Positions 46,391 to 56,014 of a DNA stretch of 64,000 bases are shown here, one piece after another. The stretch is from Beduini massiliensis (GTDB taxonomy: Bacteria > Bacillota_I > Bacilli_A > Erysipelotrichales > Coprobacillaceae): positions 1-64,000 of the forward strand of contig NZ_CDPP01000003.1 of NCBI RefSeq assembly GCF_000829905.1, in the 5' to 3' direction. Position numbers and translations under genes: made by a program. The notes beneath the pieces were generated by a model, which was given only the letters and a program-made list of their open reading frames with translations, was not told the DNA's origin and ran no database searches. Each line of letters begins with the position of its first letter. Position 1 is the stretch's first letter.

Positions 46391-46851
46391 AATAAAATAA
46401 TTAAAAAAAGTTGAGTAAATTTTATAAAGAAATAGAATAGATAAGTAAGAGAGAGTTTGTTGAAAAGTTTCTTAAAAAATATCCTATTTTTTAGTGAATT
46501 ATAAAATCATTCTTTTTACTTTTTAATTCGACGGTTTTTGCGTTTCCTGTTGCAACGACCTGCCAAATTGTTGAGTTATCGAAAAGATGATGATATTATC
46601 GTAGTCAAGAAGTGGGCATTTATTTTATAAGACAATTCATAACTCTAAGGGAAAAGAGTCTTCATAGTAATTGTAATGATTACCCTTATTTTATACCTAA
46701 TGACACTTAAAAACTTATTCTTTTCCCAAACCTATTCGCACTTATATTGTTTGTTCTGTCTTGTGAAGTAATAACCTACTTCTTTTTTTATTTATATGAA
46801 TATACAGCTTTGTATGTTGGGATAAACAGAATCTTTTTAATTATTAGATAT
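46391..46851. other. Gap without recognised gene; possible remnant
   Basis: The stretch is AT-rich except for a patch at about 46525-46620. On the minus strand all three frames of that patch stay open for 15-35 codons, for example one with TIWQVVATGNAKTVELKSKK ending at a stop. This may be a decayed coding fragment with frameshifts. No start, ribosome site, promoter or inverted repeat of an insertion sequence was found. Confidence 0.35.
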
Positions 46852-46880
46852 AAAAAAATGAGCAGTGATCTGCTCTTTTT
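46852..46880 (-). terminator. Terminator of YrzE-like gene
   Basis: The stem gagcag/ctgctc with a tgat loop has a T run on the minus strand (aaaaaaa on plus, left of the stem). Confidence 0.75.
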
Positions 46881-46882
46881 GT

Positions 46883-47230
46883 TTACTCTTTACTAAATAC
46901 ACTCCAAATGACACAACATAGTATAAATACGACCGGTTTTAAAAATAAATGCAATAAGCTGCTGACACCATTACATGCCAAATAGCTGATGATGAGATAA
47001 ATAATCCCAAATACAACGGTATGAATCAGTGGCTTTGACGGCACAAAGTGAATAAACAGATAACTTCCGGCAATAATAACAATATAAGACGTCACTAAGA
47101 TGATCATATTATATGTGGCGCTGCTTAATGGCAACAGATAGGTAATGGTTACCATCAATAGTGATATGATCATAAATAATCCAAAAATAAATGTTAAAGT
47201 AAAAAGATATGGGGTCAAGTATTTTTTCAT
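46883..47230 (-). CDS. Small four-helix membrane protein (YrzE/TIGR04086-like)
   Basis: This 115-residue protein has four evenly spaced hydrophobic helices and few polar residues. Its length and topology fit the TIGR04086/YrzE family. The neighbourhood supports this: Bacillus has yrzE, yrbG, spoVB and comN together. Its function is unknown. An aaggagg site (minus strand) lies seven bases before the start. It is divergent from the DUF421 gene, with only 25 bases between the start codons. Confidence 0.7.
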   Translation of the reverse strand: MKKYLTPYLFTLTFIFGLFMIISLLMVTITYLLPLSSATYNMIILVTSYIVIIAGSYLFIHFVPSKPLIHTVVFGIIYLIISYLACNGVSSLLHLFLKPVVFILCCVIWSVFSKE

Positions 47231-47255
47231 AACGATCCTCCTTAGGGGTGTGCCA

Positions 47256-47888
47256 ATGGAATATATAATTATTATATTAAAGAGTATATTTGTTTATGTG
47301 TATTTAATTTGTTTACTGCGATTTTTAGGAAAGAAAGAGTTTAGTCAGCTTTCGGTCTTTGATTTTGTAGTCTTTTTAATTATTGCAGAATTGATGACAA
47401 TGTCATTTGATGAGACATTGCCGGAAATGGTGGATTCCGTCATTGCGACATTATCTTTGGTGATCCTTGATAAAATAAGTTCTTCTTTATCATTGACGAG
47501 CAAGAAGTTGAGAGATTTTTTAGATGGAACACCGTCTTATATTATCACCAACGGAAAAGTGAATCAGAAAATGATGCGTAAACTTAAATATAATGTTGAT
47601 GCCTTATGTCAGCAGTTAAGACAGCAACAGATTGGCAGTATTTCAGAAGTGGAATTTGCCATATTAGAGACAAATGGTACTCTGTCTACCTTATTAAAGA
47701 AAGACTGTCAGGTTGCGCATCCGGAACCCGTCATTATTGATGGGGAAATCATCAAAGACGTATTAACGACTTTGAATAAAGATGAAAACTGGTTAGTCAA
47801 CGAATTAAAGCGTCACCATGTTCAAGATTATCACGATGTATTTTATTGTGTGGTTGAAAAGGAACGCCTATTCTTTATTATGAAATAA
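47256..47888 (+). CDS. DUF421 (YetF/YrbG-type) membrane protein
   Basis: This 210-residue protein has two to three N-terminal helices followed by a cytosolic DUF421 domain. Family patterns are LRFLGKKEFSQLSVFDFVVFLIIAELM (RxxGKxxxxxLxxFDxV), DGTPSYIITNGKVNQKMMRK and EVEFAILETNGTLSTL. DUF421 proteins are linked to sporulation or envelope stress in Bacillus, without a defined biochemical role. ATG 47256 follows taggggtg; the longer frame from 47145 would run antisense through the neighbouring gene. Confidence 0.87.
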   Translation: MEYIIIILKSIFVYVYLICLLRFLGKKEFSQLSVFDFVVFLIIAELMTMSFDETLPEMVDSVIATLSLVILDKISSSLSLTSKKLRDFLDGTPSYIITNGKVNQKMMRKLKYNVDALCQQLRQQQIGSISEVEFAILETNGTLSTLLKKDCQVAHPEPVIIDGEIIKDVLTTLNKDENWLVNELKRHHVQDYHDVFYCVVEKERLFFIMK

Positions 47889-47919
47889 AGATTTGTTTTA
47901 TACCTTGGTTGATGAAATT

Positions 47920-47946
47920 ACAGGCACAAAGATGTGCCTGTTTTTT
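47920..47946. terminator. Bidirectional terminator
   Basis: The nine-base stem acaggcaca/tgtgcctgt with a four-base loop sits between convergent genes. Confidence 0.87.
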
Positions 47947-49225
47947 AGTGGAATAAAGCACGATAGACATTCCATGCACTTAAAATCAAAGTGATGCAGA
48001 TTCCAATCAATAAGGTAATCCCCATTGCCAAAATCTTAAATTGCGGCGTTAACACAATGAGCAAGATGACTTCCATGACACATTCCGCAACACTGATATA
48101 AAACATTGTCTTGTTTTTATCTAAAGCCTGAAGCAGAGCGCTTAATGGCGTTTGCAGATAGAATAAGATAAAAGGAATACTGAGGTATTTTAAATATTGC
48201 CAGCCGGAAGTGGTATTATAAAGGAAAGACAGGCATTGCTGAGGGAAAAAGTAAAAAATGAAAGTAAATGGCAAAGCAATTAAAAAGCAGACAAACAGAC
48301 CGGTATAGAGATATTTCAACGTGGTTTTGCGGTTATCCAGATGTTCCAAAAAGATAGGAAGCAAGATGCGGTAAATGACAGTTGTAAAAAAGGTGGGAAT
48401 CGTAATTAAACTCATGACATAGCCGCTCATCATTCCGTATTCGATCTGAATCTGAGTGGATTGATAACCGATTGATAATAAGATCGTCGTAATGATGATC
48501 GGTTCTAAGAAACCGGCAACCGAGTGAAGCAGGCGGCTTCCGGTCATCGGTAAACTGATTCTGAAAAAATCATAATATAAATGTGGTTCGCTGAAATCAA
48601 ACATTTCACGTTTTCTTCTTGGCTTGACATAAAAGAGAAGATGCAGAACAGAAGCCAGTTCCCCTAAGCTCATTGCGACAAATGCCAAGGTGACTAAAAT
48701 AGGCATTGAATAATCAGTGAAGATCATTAAAAAGGCAATAGTAAAAGCTAAACGGGACACTTCTTCGGTAATCTGTGTTTTAGCAATGACCTTATGCTGT
48801 TGTCTGCCTAAAAAATAATTTTTAATAACCGCACTTAAACTTGTTAAAGGGATAAACAGGATCAACGATTTAAGCGGCAGCAAGGTATCCGCATTTTTAA
48901 GCATATTGGTGGCGATAAATGGAGAAAAAATAGTAAACAGCAGCATCATTAAACAAGTGGTAATGGTAGTGATAAAAAAACCGGTGGTCATGACTTTCTT
49001 ATTCTTATATTGCGGATCAGCTATCAATTTAAAAATCGCACTGGGAATGCTTAGTTGAGATAAGGTAATCCACAAGCCTAAAGTCGGCATAATCAGCATA
49101 TAGAGACCAAATCCTTCGCCGCCTAATAAACGGGATAAGATGATTCGGTTAATGATGTTGAAGATTTTTGAAAGAGCAGTCGTAAAGGATAAAATAAAAA
49201 AAGCTTGAATTGTTTTCTTTTTCAT
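47945..49225 (-). CDS. MATE/MurJ-like lipid flippase (SpoVB/YtgP family)
   Basis: This 426-residue protein has about 12 membrane helices. The N-terminus FFILSFTTALSKIFNIINRIILSRLLGGEGFGLYMLIMPTL-type segment (KIFNIINRIILSRLLGGEG) is that of SpoVB/MurJ oligosaccharide-lipid flippases. It probably moves lipid II or another polyprenyl-linked saccharide across the membrane. The synteny with yrzE and yrbG matches spoVB of Bacillus. It is shorter than SpoVB (about 518 residues), so it may have only 12 helices. The organism need not sporulate. Confidence 0.83.
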   Translation of the reverse strand: MKKKTIQAFFILSFTTALSKIFNIINRIILSRLLGGEGFGLYMLIMPTLGLWITLSQLSIPSAIFKLIADPQYKNKKVMTTGFFITTITTCLMMLLFTIFSPFIATNMLKNADTLLPLKSLILFIPLTSLSAVIKNYFLGRQQHKVIAKTQITEEVSRLAFTIAFLMIFTDYSMPILVTLAFVAMSLGELASVLHLLFYVKPRRKREMFDFSEPHLYYDFFRISLPMTGSRLLHSVAGFLEPIIITTILLSIGYQSTQIQIEYGMMSGYVMSLITIPTFFTTVIYRILLPIFLEHLDNRKTTLKYLYTGLFVCFLIALPFTFIFYFFPQQCLSFLYNTTSGWQYLKYLSIPFILFYLQTPLSALLQALDKNKTMFYISVAECVMEVILLIVLTPQFKILAMGITLLIGICITLILSAWNVYRALFH

Positions 49226-49456
49226 AAAGCAAGACCTGTATTTTGGTACATATTAAGGACCACCTTTCCGTATGATTGTAAAAGATACATTACATAGGTA
49301 TTCGGCTTGATAATTAAATATACATGAAGAAGACGAATAAAAAGGCAATCGGTTATGAGGTTAGAAACATTTAAAAGTCACGTAAGCTGTGATAAGATAG
49401 AATTAAGGGAAATAAAGAAAGTTAGTGAAACAAATTGACGAAAGAGGGGGAACAAT

Positions 49457-49921
49457 ATGAAAAAAAGATATGGGAAGTATTCGATTATTGTTCTTATGGT
49501 TCTCATTTTGATGTTGGGTGGTTGTTCCATAGAAGGAAAAGTACGTTTTTTAAGAGTCAGTATTACGGAAACGATTTTAAACCTGCACTCTGCTAAGCAA
49601 GTATGGGTCAATGATATGGTTAATGAACAGCATTATCAGATTGATCAGTTCAACTTAGAAGTGGAAGAGGGAGACCTTGAAAAGGTTGAAAATAATGATG
49701 GGTATGATTTGATCTTAGAATTCTCTGCTTACTATTTTGGACGTTATTATCATTTACAGCTCTTTAAGCAGGGAGAATCCTATATTATCGGGACGGTATG
49801 CTTTATGGCAGGAAAAAGCATTCCCCTCACTTACAGCAATCAGACCTATTATGCAGCTTCTGCAAAAATGGTCGAACAACTAATGAGAAACTGTAAAACT
49901 TTTGAGGAAGATAGAGAGTAA
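49457..49921 (+). CDS. Lipoprotein of unknown function (154 aa)
   Basis: This 154-residue protein has a lipoprotein signal: KKRYGKYS, a hydrophobic core and LMLGGCSIEG, with Cys23 as the lipidation site. The rest is a beta-rich domain with acidic stretches (NLEVEEGDLEKVENND) and aromatic YYFGRYYHLQLF. It should be tethered to the outer face of the membrane. No family was recognised. A gaggggg site precedes ATG 49457. The upstream gap 49226-49456 holds no gene. Confidence 0.72.
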   Translation: MKKRYGKYSIIVLMVLILMLGGCSIEGKVRFLRVSITETILNLHSAKQVWVNDMVNEQHYQIDQFNLEVEEGDLEKVENNDGYDLILEFSAYYFGRYYHLQLFKQGESYIIGTVCFMAGKSIPLTYSNQTYYAASAKMVEQLMRNCKTFEEDRE

Positions 49922-50051
49922 AAGTAAAGGAATAATGGTCATTTTTTATAATCAAAGCATAAACTAACGAAAATAAACCTTTCCATATGTCGAAATATCA
50001 TTTATAATATCATTTATAAGAGTTTAGTGAGTGAAAGTGGTGGTTTTGAAA

Positions 50052-50333
50052 ATGATTTTGTCAGAAAAGCAAATCGAAGATTTGGATGTTCTACTGGCAT
50101 TAAAAGTTAGAGAATTTAGAAAAGAAAATATAAAATCGATTGATAAGAGTCAAATTAAAGATTATCTTTTTTCAATCAAATGGAAAGCGAAAAAAAGACT
50201 GGAAACATGTGATCTGGTAGATGATGTTTTTGCAGTTAGTTCTGCCCAGATATTTGAATATATGAGTCGTAAAGCGATTCAGGATGCAGCCACTTTAAAA
50301 ATTGATGATTTTATGGATTTAATTGCGAAATAG
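50052..50333 (+). CDS. ComN-like post-transcriptional regulator
   Basis: This protein of about 93 residues has the pattern of the ComN/YrzD family (post-transcriptional regulator domain): LALKVREFRKENI, then IKDYLFSIKWKAKK, LVDDVFAVSSAQIFEYMSRKA. In Bacillus ComN acts on comE mRNA localisation. Its place between spoVB/yrbG and recJ agrees with yrzD. The start is uncertain: ATG 50052 has gtggtgg upstream, while GTG 50031 would give 100 residues. A TATAAT lies at 50003-50008. Confidence 0.72.
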   Translation: MILSEKQIEDLDVLLALKVREFRKENIKSIDKSQIKDYLFSIKWKAKKRLETCDLVDDVFAVSSAQIFEYMSRKAIQDAATLKIDDFMDLIAK

Positions 50334-50358
50334 CTGAGTAAAATCAGCTATTTTTTTT
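50331..50358 (+). terminator. Terminator between comN-like gene and recJ
   Basis: The stem tagctga/tcagcta with a six-base loop is followed by eight T residues. It encloses the stop codon and directly abuts the ribosome site of recJ, so some readthrough or an internal promoter is needed for recJ. Confidence 0.8.
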
Positions 50359-50368
50359 GGAGGATAAT

Positions 50369-52009
50369 ATGGAATGGAAAAAATTTAGAAGTGAAAACTA
50401 TCATCACTATCAAGACCGTTATCAGACTAATAGTCTGTTAAGCAAAGTGCTGGATCAACGCCAAATGAGTGAAGAACAGATCAAGCAGCTTGGTAAGATG
50501 GTGTTTCATGATTATGAATTGTTTGCGGAAAGCCAAGAAGTGATTGAACGTATCTTAGAGGCGATTGAACAAGATGAATCAATCTGTATTTACGGAGATT
50601 ATGACTGTGATGGTATTTTAGCGACAACAATTCTAGTCAAAGCCTTTAAAATGTTAGGAAAAGAGGTAGGTTATCATATTCCGAATCGTTTTGTGGATGG
50701 CTATGGATTAAATGAAGCCAGAGTGCAACAAATGTATGAAAAAGGGTATACTTTGATTATTACTGTGGACAATGGTATCAAAGCTATGGAAGCGATTGAC
50801 CTTGCAAATGAATTAGGGATTGACGTGATTGTGACAGACCATCATGCATTTAGCGATGATCTGCCTAATGCTTATGCATTCTTACATACAAAACTATCAC
50901 CGTCTTATCCTTTTAAAGAGATTTCCGGTGGAGTGGTTGCTTATAAATTGGCGTATCGTCTATTGGGAAAGCATGACCGTTATTTATATTGTCTTGCGGC
51001 CATTACAACAATCAGCGATATGATGCCGCTCGTGGATGAAAATAAAGCAATGGTTAAAAAAGCCTTGATGCTGATGAAAGAATGTCACTTCCCGGCAATT
51101 GATTTGCTTTTAGGGGATAACATCGTCTACAGTTCGACTTCCATCGGTTTCAATTTAGCCCCAAAGATTAATTCGTTTGGGCGATTACCAGAAGAAGTCA
51201 ACCCGGCGAACTGTGTTAAATATTTTTTGATAGGAGAACACCCGAATCCTTCACAGCTTGCTTTCCTGCAAACATTTGCCAATAAGGCAAGAGCGATCAA
51301 TTCCAAAAGACAGACGATGACGAATCAGTTGTATGGCATGCTGAAAGAAGAAATAAAGAAGGAAGATGATTTTATCTTTCTTTATGAACAGCCGGTTCAT
51401 GAAGGCTTAATTGGGTTATTAGCCGGTAAGTTTACAAAAGAATATAATAAAGTCAGTTTTTTAATGAACTATGATGAAACCAATAATGTATATAAAGGAT
51501 CAGCACGTTCACTTGGTGGTTTTAAACTCAATGAATTTTTAGAGACTGCCAGTGAAGATTTACTGTTTTATGGAGGACATGCATTAGCTGCAGGATTTAC
51601 GGTTAAATTTAACTGTATTCCTTCTTTCTATGAAAAAGTCAAGAATGCTGTGGAACAGACAGAGTTTCAAGAAGAAAATAAAGAATGCATCGTTTTAGAT
51701 GAAGAAGATATCACTTTGAAAAATGTTGCTTCTTTACGTTTGCTGGAACCTTTTGGCAGCTGCAATGAAGAACCGATCTTCTGTATTGAAGATGTTTTGG
51801 TAGCAAGAAAGAATGTGCTTAGCGGCGGTAAACATTTAAAGATCAGCTGTATCAAGGATCATGTGAGCTTTGATGCTATCTGCTTTAACTGCAAAGATTT
51901 GATCGAACAGGTTAATGAAGGAGAAAAACGCACTGTCATTGGTCAAATTGCGATTAATGAATACCAAAATCGACAGTATATTCAAATAATTTTAAAGGAT
52001 ATACTTTAA
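50369..52009 (+). CDS. recJ: Single-stranded-DNA-specific exonuclease RecJ
   Basis: This 546-residue DHH-family nuclease degrades ssDNA 5' to 3' in recombination and mismatch repair. DHH motifs are [13 protein letters not shown] near 75, [12 protein letters not shown] near 130 and VTDHHAF near 155; DHHA1 has GGHALAAGF near 398. An OB fold closes the protein. It is close to the core length of E. coli RecJ and lacks the C-terminal extension of Bacillus RecJ. ATG 50369 follows ggagg by five bases. It heads recJ-apt-rel. Confidence 0.94.
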   Translation: MEWKKFRSENYHHYQDRYQTNSLLSKVLDQRQMSEEQIKQLGKMVFHDYELFAESQEVIERILEAIEQDESICIYGDYDCDGILATTILVKAFKMLGKEVGYHIPNRFVDGYGLNEARVQQMYEKGYTLIITVDNGIKAMEAIDLANELGIDVIVTDHHAFSDDLPNAYAFLHTKLSPSYPFKEISGGVVAYKLAYRLLGKHDRYLYCLAAITTISDMMPLVDENKAMVKKALMLMKECHFPAIDLLLGDNIVYSSTSIGFNLAPKINSFGRLPEEVNPANCVKYFLIGEHPNPSQLAFLQTFANKARAINSKRQTMTNQLYGMLKEEIKKEDDFIFLYEQPVHEGLIGLLAGKFTKEYNKVSFLMNYDETNNVYKGSARSLGGFKLNEFLETASEDLLFYGGHALAAGFTVKFNCIPSFYEKVKNAVEQTEFQEENKECIVLDEEDITLKNVASLRLLEPFGSCNEEPIFCIEDVLVARKNVLSGGKHLKISCIKDHVSFDAICFNCKDLIEQVNEGEKRTVIGQIAINEYQNRQYIQIILKDIL

Positions 52010-52058
52010 ACAAACGATTGGGTTTGATATAATTTTAAGTATACTAGGAGGAAAAAAT

Positions 52059-52571
52059 ATGGACTTCAAACAATATATTGCAGATATACAAGATTTCCCT
52101 ATCGAAGGGGTTTTATTTAGAGATGTGACACCATTAATGAAAGATCCAAAAGCATATCATGAGGTGATTGACCAAATGAAAGCTTATGCCATCAGCAAAG
52201 AGGCAGATATTATTGCCGGACCGGAAGCCAGAGGGTTTTTATTCGGCTGTCCTGTGGCTTATGCGATGGAAGCAGGTTTTGTACCGGTTAGAAAACCGGG
52301 AAAACTGCCTCGTGAAACGATTAAAGCAACATATGAATTAGAATATGGACACAATACGTTAGAAATGCATAAAGATGCGATCAAAAAAGGACAAAAAGTC
52401 GTTTTGATCGATGATTTATTGGCAACCGGAGGAACTATTGAAGCCAGCTGTAAGATGATTGAAGAATTAGGCGGGGTTGTGACCGGAATTTGTTTCTTAA
52501 TCGAATTAGAAGCTTTAAAAGGCAGAGAAAAATTAAAAGATTATGATGTGTATTCTATTTTAAAATATTAG
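52059..52571 (+). CDS. apt: Adenine phosphoribosyltransferase
   Basis: This 170-residue enzyme salvages adenine to AMP. It has [15 protein letters not shown] near 20, [17 protein letters not shown] near 54, [20 protein letters not shown] near 77 and the PRPP loop [16 protein letters not shown] near 115. The length is typical. A TATAAT box (about 52027) and aggagg precede the start, so it may also be transcribed separately from recJ. Apt next to rel is the usual Bacillota order. Confidence 0.96.
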   Translation: MDFKQYIADIQDFPIEGVLFRDVTPLMKDPKAYHEVIDQMKAYAISKEADIIAGPEARGFLFGCPVAYAMEAGFVPVRKPGKLPRETIKATYELEYGHNTLEMHKDAIKKGQKVVLIDDLLATGGTIEASCKMIEELGGVVTGICFLIELEALKGREKLKDYDVYSILKY

Positions 52572-52618
52572 TTCTGACATATTTTTAAACTAGGCATAAG
52601 ATAGAAGGGGTGAGTATC

Positions 52619-54844
52619 ATGGTGAAAATCAAACAAGCAGGAGATCCGATGAGTTTTGATGATGTCTTGGAATTAGTTTCGACATATATCAAAAATGATG
52701 AAAGCATTGATCTGATTAAACGTGCATATGCGTATATTATGGAAAAACATGCCGGTCAAACAAGAAAAAGCGGAGAACCGTATACGATTCATTTGATTTG
52801 GGTTGCTTATATTTTGGCGAGCCTGCAAACCGGACCAATGACCATTGCCGCCGGATTACTTCATGATGTGATGGAAGACTGTGACGTTTCGCAAGCGGAG
52901 ATGATTGAGCGTTTTGGATCTGAAATCACAACGTTGGTTGAAGGAGTAACGAAGATCACCAAGATGCAGTTTAAAGATGAAGCGGATGTTTATGCTGAAA
53001 ATCACCGTAAGATTTATATTGCGATGGCAAAAGACATTCGAGTCATCTTAATCAAATTTGCCGATCGTCTGCATAATATGCGTACTTTGCAATATATGCC
53101 GGAGCATAAGCAAAAGCGTATTGCCAAAGAGACATTGGAAGTTTATGCACCGATTGCTCATCGCTTAGGGATCAACGATATCCGCATTGAGCTGGAAGAT
53201 TTAAGTTTATACTACCTAGATCCTGTGCCTTATCATGAGATTTCCGAATTATTGGAGATTAAGCGTGATGAAAGAAAAGAAGCCGTCGAAGCGATGATGG
53301 AAAAAGTCAGAGAACTGCTTGACCAGCATCATATTCAATATCGTATCTTAGGACGTGCTAAACATATTTACAGTATTTATAAAAAGATGGTCATCAAGCA
53401 TAAACGTTTTGATGAACTGTATGACTTGAATGCCTTACGTATTATTACTGATAATGATAAGATGAAATGTTATGAAGTATTGGGAATTATTCATGAATAC
53501 TATCGTCCGTTGCCGGGACGTTTTAAAGATTACATTGCCATGCCAAAGCCAAACATGTATCAGTCTTTACATACGGCCATTATCGGCGAAATGGGGCAAA
53601 TCTTTGAAATTCAAATTCGTACCGAAGAAATGGATGCGATTGCCGAAAGAGGGATTGCAGCCCATTGGCGTTATAAAGAAAACGGACAGTATTCAAGTAA
53701 GATGGAACAAAAAGAAATTGGTGAGAAGCTGCAATGGCTGCGTGAATTCATCAGTTTATCTGAAGATATCAAAGATGGTGATGCTAAAGAATATTATGAT
53801 TCCTTAAGACAGGATATCTTTGAAGCGAATGTTTATGTATTATCCCCACAAGGGAAGATCATCGAACTGCCAAACGGTTCAACGCCGATTGACTTTGCCT
53901 ATCGTATTCATACAGAAGTAGGTCATCATGCGGTCGGAGCTATCGTAAATGGCGTTATCGTTCCAATCAATACGGCTTTAAAAACCGGGGATGTTGTCGA
54001 AATCAAGACCAATAAGAATTCTTCCGGACCGAGTGAGGACTGGCTGAAAGTGGTGCATACTGCCGGAGCCAGAAACAAGATTCGTCAGTTCCTTTCTCAA
54101 AAGGAAGCAGAAAGCAGAAAAGTTTTTATTGAAACCGGCAAAAAATTGCTAAGAGAAGAAGTAAAAAAACGTGAACTTGACGAAAAAGTGTATTTAGACG
54201 GAGAAATCTATAAATCTTATTATAGTTCTTTTGGAGCAAAATCCTTTGACGAACTGCTTTATCAGATCGGCAGAAAAGCAATCACCGCTTATGCGTTATT
54301 AGATCGTGCTAATCCGAAGCGAAGCAGCTTTATCGACAGTATTTCCAAAATGCTTCAAAAAAACAATACAAACAACGATCGTGACAAAATGGCAAATGCT
54401 ACCGGTGTAGTAGTCAGCGGCATGAGCGGATTGAAAATTCAGCTGAGCAAATGTTGTAACCCGATTCCGGGCGATGAGATTATCGGTTTCGTTTCAAAAG
54501 GTCAGGGAATCAAAGTGCATCGAAAAGACTGTCCGAATGTCAAAGGTCCGGATATGAAAAAGCGTTTGATCGATGTTTACTGGGATTATGCTTCTTTAAT
54601 GGCGAAAAAATATGAAGTGGAATTTACCATTGATGCGACCGATCGAACAAATTTACTGACAGATATCATTAACACGTTAGGACAATCTAAAATTAATATC
54701 TTGAACATTCATGCGGATGTGGTGGATACCAGAGCGATCATTAATTTGAAAGTAACGGTAGAAAATGGCGAACATTTAAAAACTGCCTTTGATAATCTGC
54801 ATAAGGTTCAGGGGATTTACGGGATTGAAAGAACGATTCATTAG
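52619..54844 (+). CDS. relA: Bifunctional (p)ppGpp synthetase/hydrolase Rel
   Basis: This 741-residue stringent-response enzyme has an HD hydrolase domain (AAGLLHDVMEDC near 80; KFADRLHNMRTL near 145), a synthetase domain (YDLNALRIITDN; GRFKDYIAMPKPNMYQSLH near 300), a TGS domain (VYVLSPQGKIIELPNGSTPIDFAYRIH), a zinc-finger-like CCNPIPGDEI and a C-terminal ACT domain. Both catalytic domains look intact. ATG 52619 has agaagggg upstream; GTG 52610 is an alternative. Confidence 0.96.
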   Translation: MVKIKQAGDPMSFDDVLELVSTYIKNDESIDLIKRAYAYIMEKHAGQTRKSGEPYTIHLIWVAYILASLQTGPMTIAAGLLHDVMEDCDVSQAEMIERFGSEITTLVEGVTKITKMQFKDEADVYAENHRKIYIAMAKDIRVILIKFADRLHNMRTLQYMPEHKQKRIAKETLEVYAPIAHRLGINDIRIELEDLSLYYLDPVPYHEISELLEIKRDERKEAVEAMMEKVRELLDQHHIQYRILGRAKHIYSIYKKMVIKHKRFDELYDLNALRIITDNDKMKCYEVLGIIHEYYRPLPGRFKDYIAMPKPNMYQSLHTAIIGEMGQIFEIQIRTEEMDAIAERGIAAHWRYKENGQYSSKMEQKEIGEKLQWLREFISLSEDIKDGDAKEYYDSLRQDIFEANVYVLSPQGKIIELPNGSTPIDFAYRIHTEVGHHAVGAIVNGVIVPINTALKTGDVVEIKTNKNSSGPSEDWLKVVHTAGARNKIRQFLSQKEAESRKVFIETGKKLLREEVKKRELDEKVYLDGEIYKSYYSSFGAKSFDELLYQIGRKAITAYALLDRANPKRSSFIDSISKMLQKNNTNNDRDKMANATGVVVSGMSGLKIQLSKCCNPIPGDEIIGFVSKGQGIKVHRKDCPNVKGPDMKKRLIDVYWDYASLMAKKYEVEFTIDATDRTNLLTDIINTLGQSKINILNIHADVVDTRAIINLKVTVENGEHLKTAFDNLHKVQGIYGIERTIH

Positions 54845-54867
54845 CACTTCTTTTGAAGTGCTTTTTC
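54843..54867 (+). terminator. Terminator after rel
   Basis: The stem agcacttc/gaagtgct with a tttt loop is followed by TTTT. Confidence 0.83.
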
Positions 54868-54920
54868 ATAACTTGGCATGAATTATGAAATAATGATTAT
54901 ACTAAAAGAGAGGTCTTAAA

Positions 54921-55736
54921 ATGAAAAAAATAGTGATGGGTTTAATTGCTCTTTCAGGGGTTGTTATCGTGGCTTTTGCTTTTCTTTATAATAAGAAAGG
55001 AACGGAAATTGTGCCCTTAAAAGATACGGCAGTTATGGTTGAATTGCCAAAGAAATATCAGAATGATTTTTCCAATGTATCGACACCTGCCACTTCCGTT
55101 CCAGTCTTTATGTACCATTATTTTTATGATGAAACGACTGAAACTCCGGAAAACGGAAATTTCTACAGTATTCAAAAATTTGAACAGCAGCTGGCTCATT
55201 TTAAAGAAGAAGGCTATAAAACATTGACTATGGAAGAACTATACGATTGGCTGGAAGGAAAGATCGAAGTACCGGAAAATTCAGTCGTGATTACGATGGA
55301 TGATGGATATCATTATACGTATGATATGGCATTGCCGTTATTAGAAAAATATGGTTTTGTGGGAATCAGCTTTGAGATTACCTCCGCTCCTGAAGATTAT
55401 GCATCACGCTTGTCGCATCTTAATCTGGAATTAGAGAGCCATACGCATAATATGCATCAAGGAACTTGCCCGGGTATGAAACCAATTCAATATGGGGCCA
55501 TTCAATGTCAGGATTTTGACTCTGCAGTAGCGGATATGAAAACTTCAGCTGAAACAATCGATCAGCCGATTGCCATGGCTTATCCTTTTGGAGGATATGA
55601 CGGACAAGCTAAAGCTGTATTGAGAGCTGCCGGATATAAATTAGCATTTACCACCCAATATGGAAGAGTGGAAAGAGGCATGGACTATTTGGAATTGCCA
55701 AGAGTCAGGATGTCAACAGATTCGTTTTATTATTAA
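54921..55736 (+). CDS. Membrane-anchored polysaccharide deacetylase
   Basis: This 271-residue protein has an N-terminal membrane helix (residues 5-23) and an extracellular NodB-like domain. The features are PVFMYHYFYDE near 55, VVITMDDGYHYTYDMALP near 115 (motif 1 MDDG), LESHTHNMH near 173 (the HxxxH-like metal site) and AMAYPFGGYD near 215. It probably deacetylates peptidoglycan or another N-acetylated glycan. It sits where Bacillus has dtd and an amidase, between rel and hisS. It is transcribed separately. Confidence 0.87.
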   Translation: MKKIVMGLIALSGVVIVAFAFLYNKKGTEIVPLKDTAVMVELPKKYQNDFSNVSTPATSVPVFMYHYFYDETTETPENGNFYSIQKFEQQLAHFKEEGYKTLTMEELYDWLEGKIEVPENSVVITMDDGYHYTYDMALPLLEKYGFVGISFEITSAPEDYASRLSHLNLELESHTHNMHQGTCPGMKPIQYGAIQCQDFDSAVADMKTSAETIDQPIAMAYPFGGYDGQAKAVLRAAGYKLAFTTQYGRVERGMDYLELPRVRMSTDSFYY

Positions 55737-55804
55737 TTCATTCTGATTGACAAGATATTAGAAGTATGATATAAAATGATTAATATCAATCCAATGAAAA
55801 AGAG

Positions 55805-55998
55805 AGCGTTATTATAAAGTGGTAAGAGACGGGTATCAAGGCTGAAAGTACCTGCATGGTTAATGACGGAGACACTTTGGAGGAGCTATTAAAAGCATAG
55901 CCGTTTGTCGCGTTAAGACCTTAAGTGCATGAGAGATCATGAATTAAGGTGGCAACGCGTGTAATACGTCCTTATTTATAAGGGCGTATTTTTTATTT
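55805..55998 (+). promoter_or_regulatory. T-box leader of hisS-aspS with overlapping Asp/His codons
   Basis: The T-box variant aaggtggcaacgcg lies at 55946-55959 and a terminator aatacgtcctt/aagggcgtatt plus T6 at 55963-55996. The stem I base pairs aaag (55817-55820) with cttt (55875-55878). Before that strand lies GAC (55871-55873) plus A, the same place that holds AAC in the asnS leader. The triplet CAC (55873-55875) overlaps it. The leader thus reads Asp by position, possibly also His, and serves both synthetase genes. Confidence 0.88.
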
Positions 55999-56014
55999 AA
56001 AGGAGGAGAAAGAA

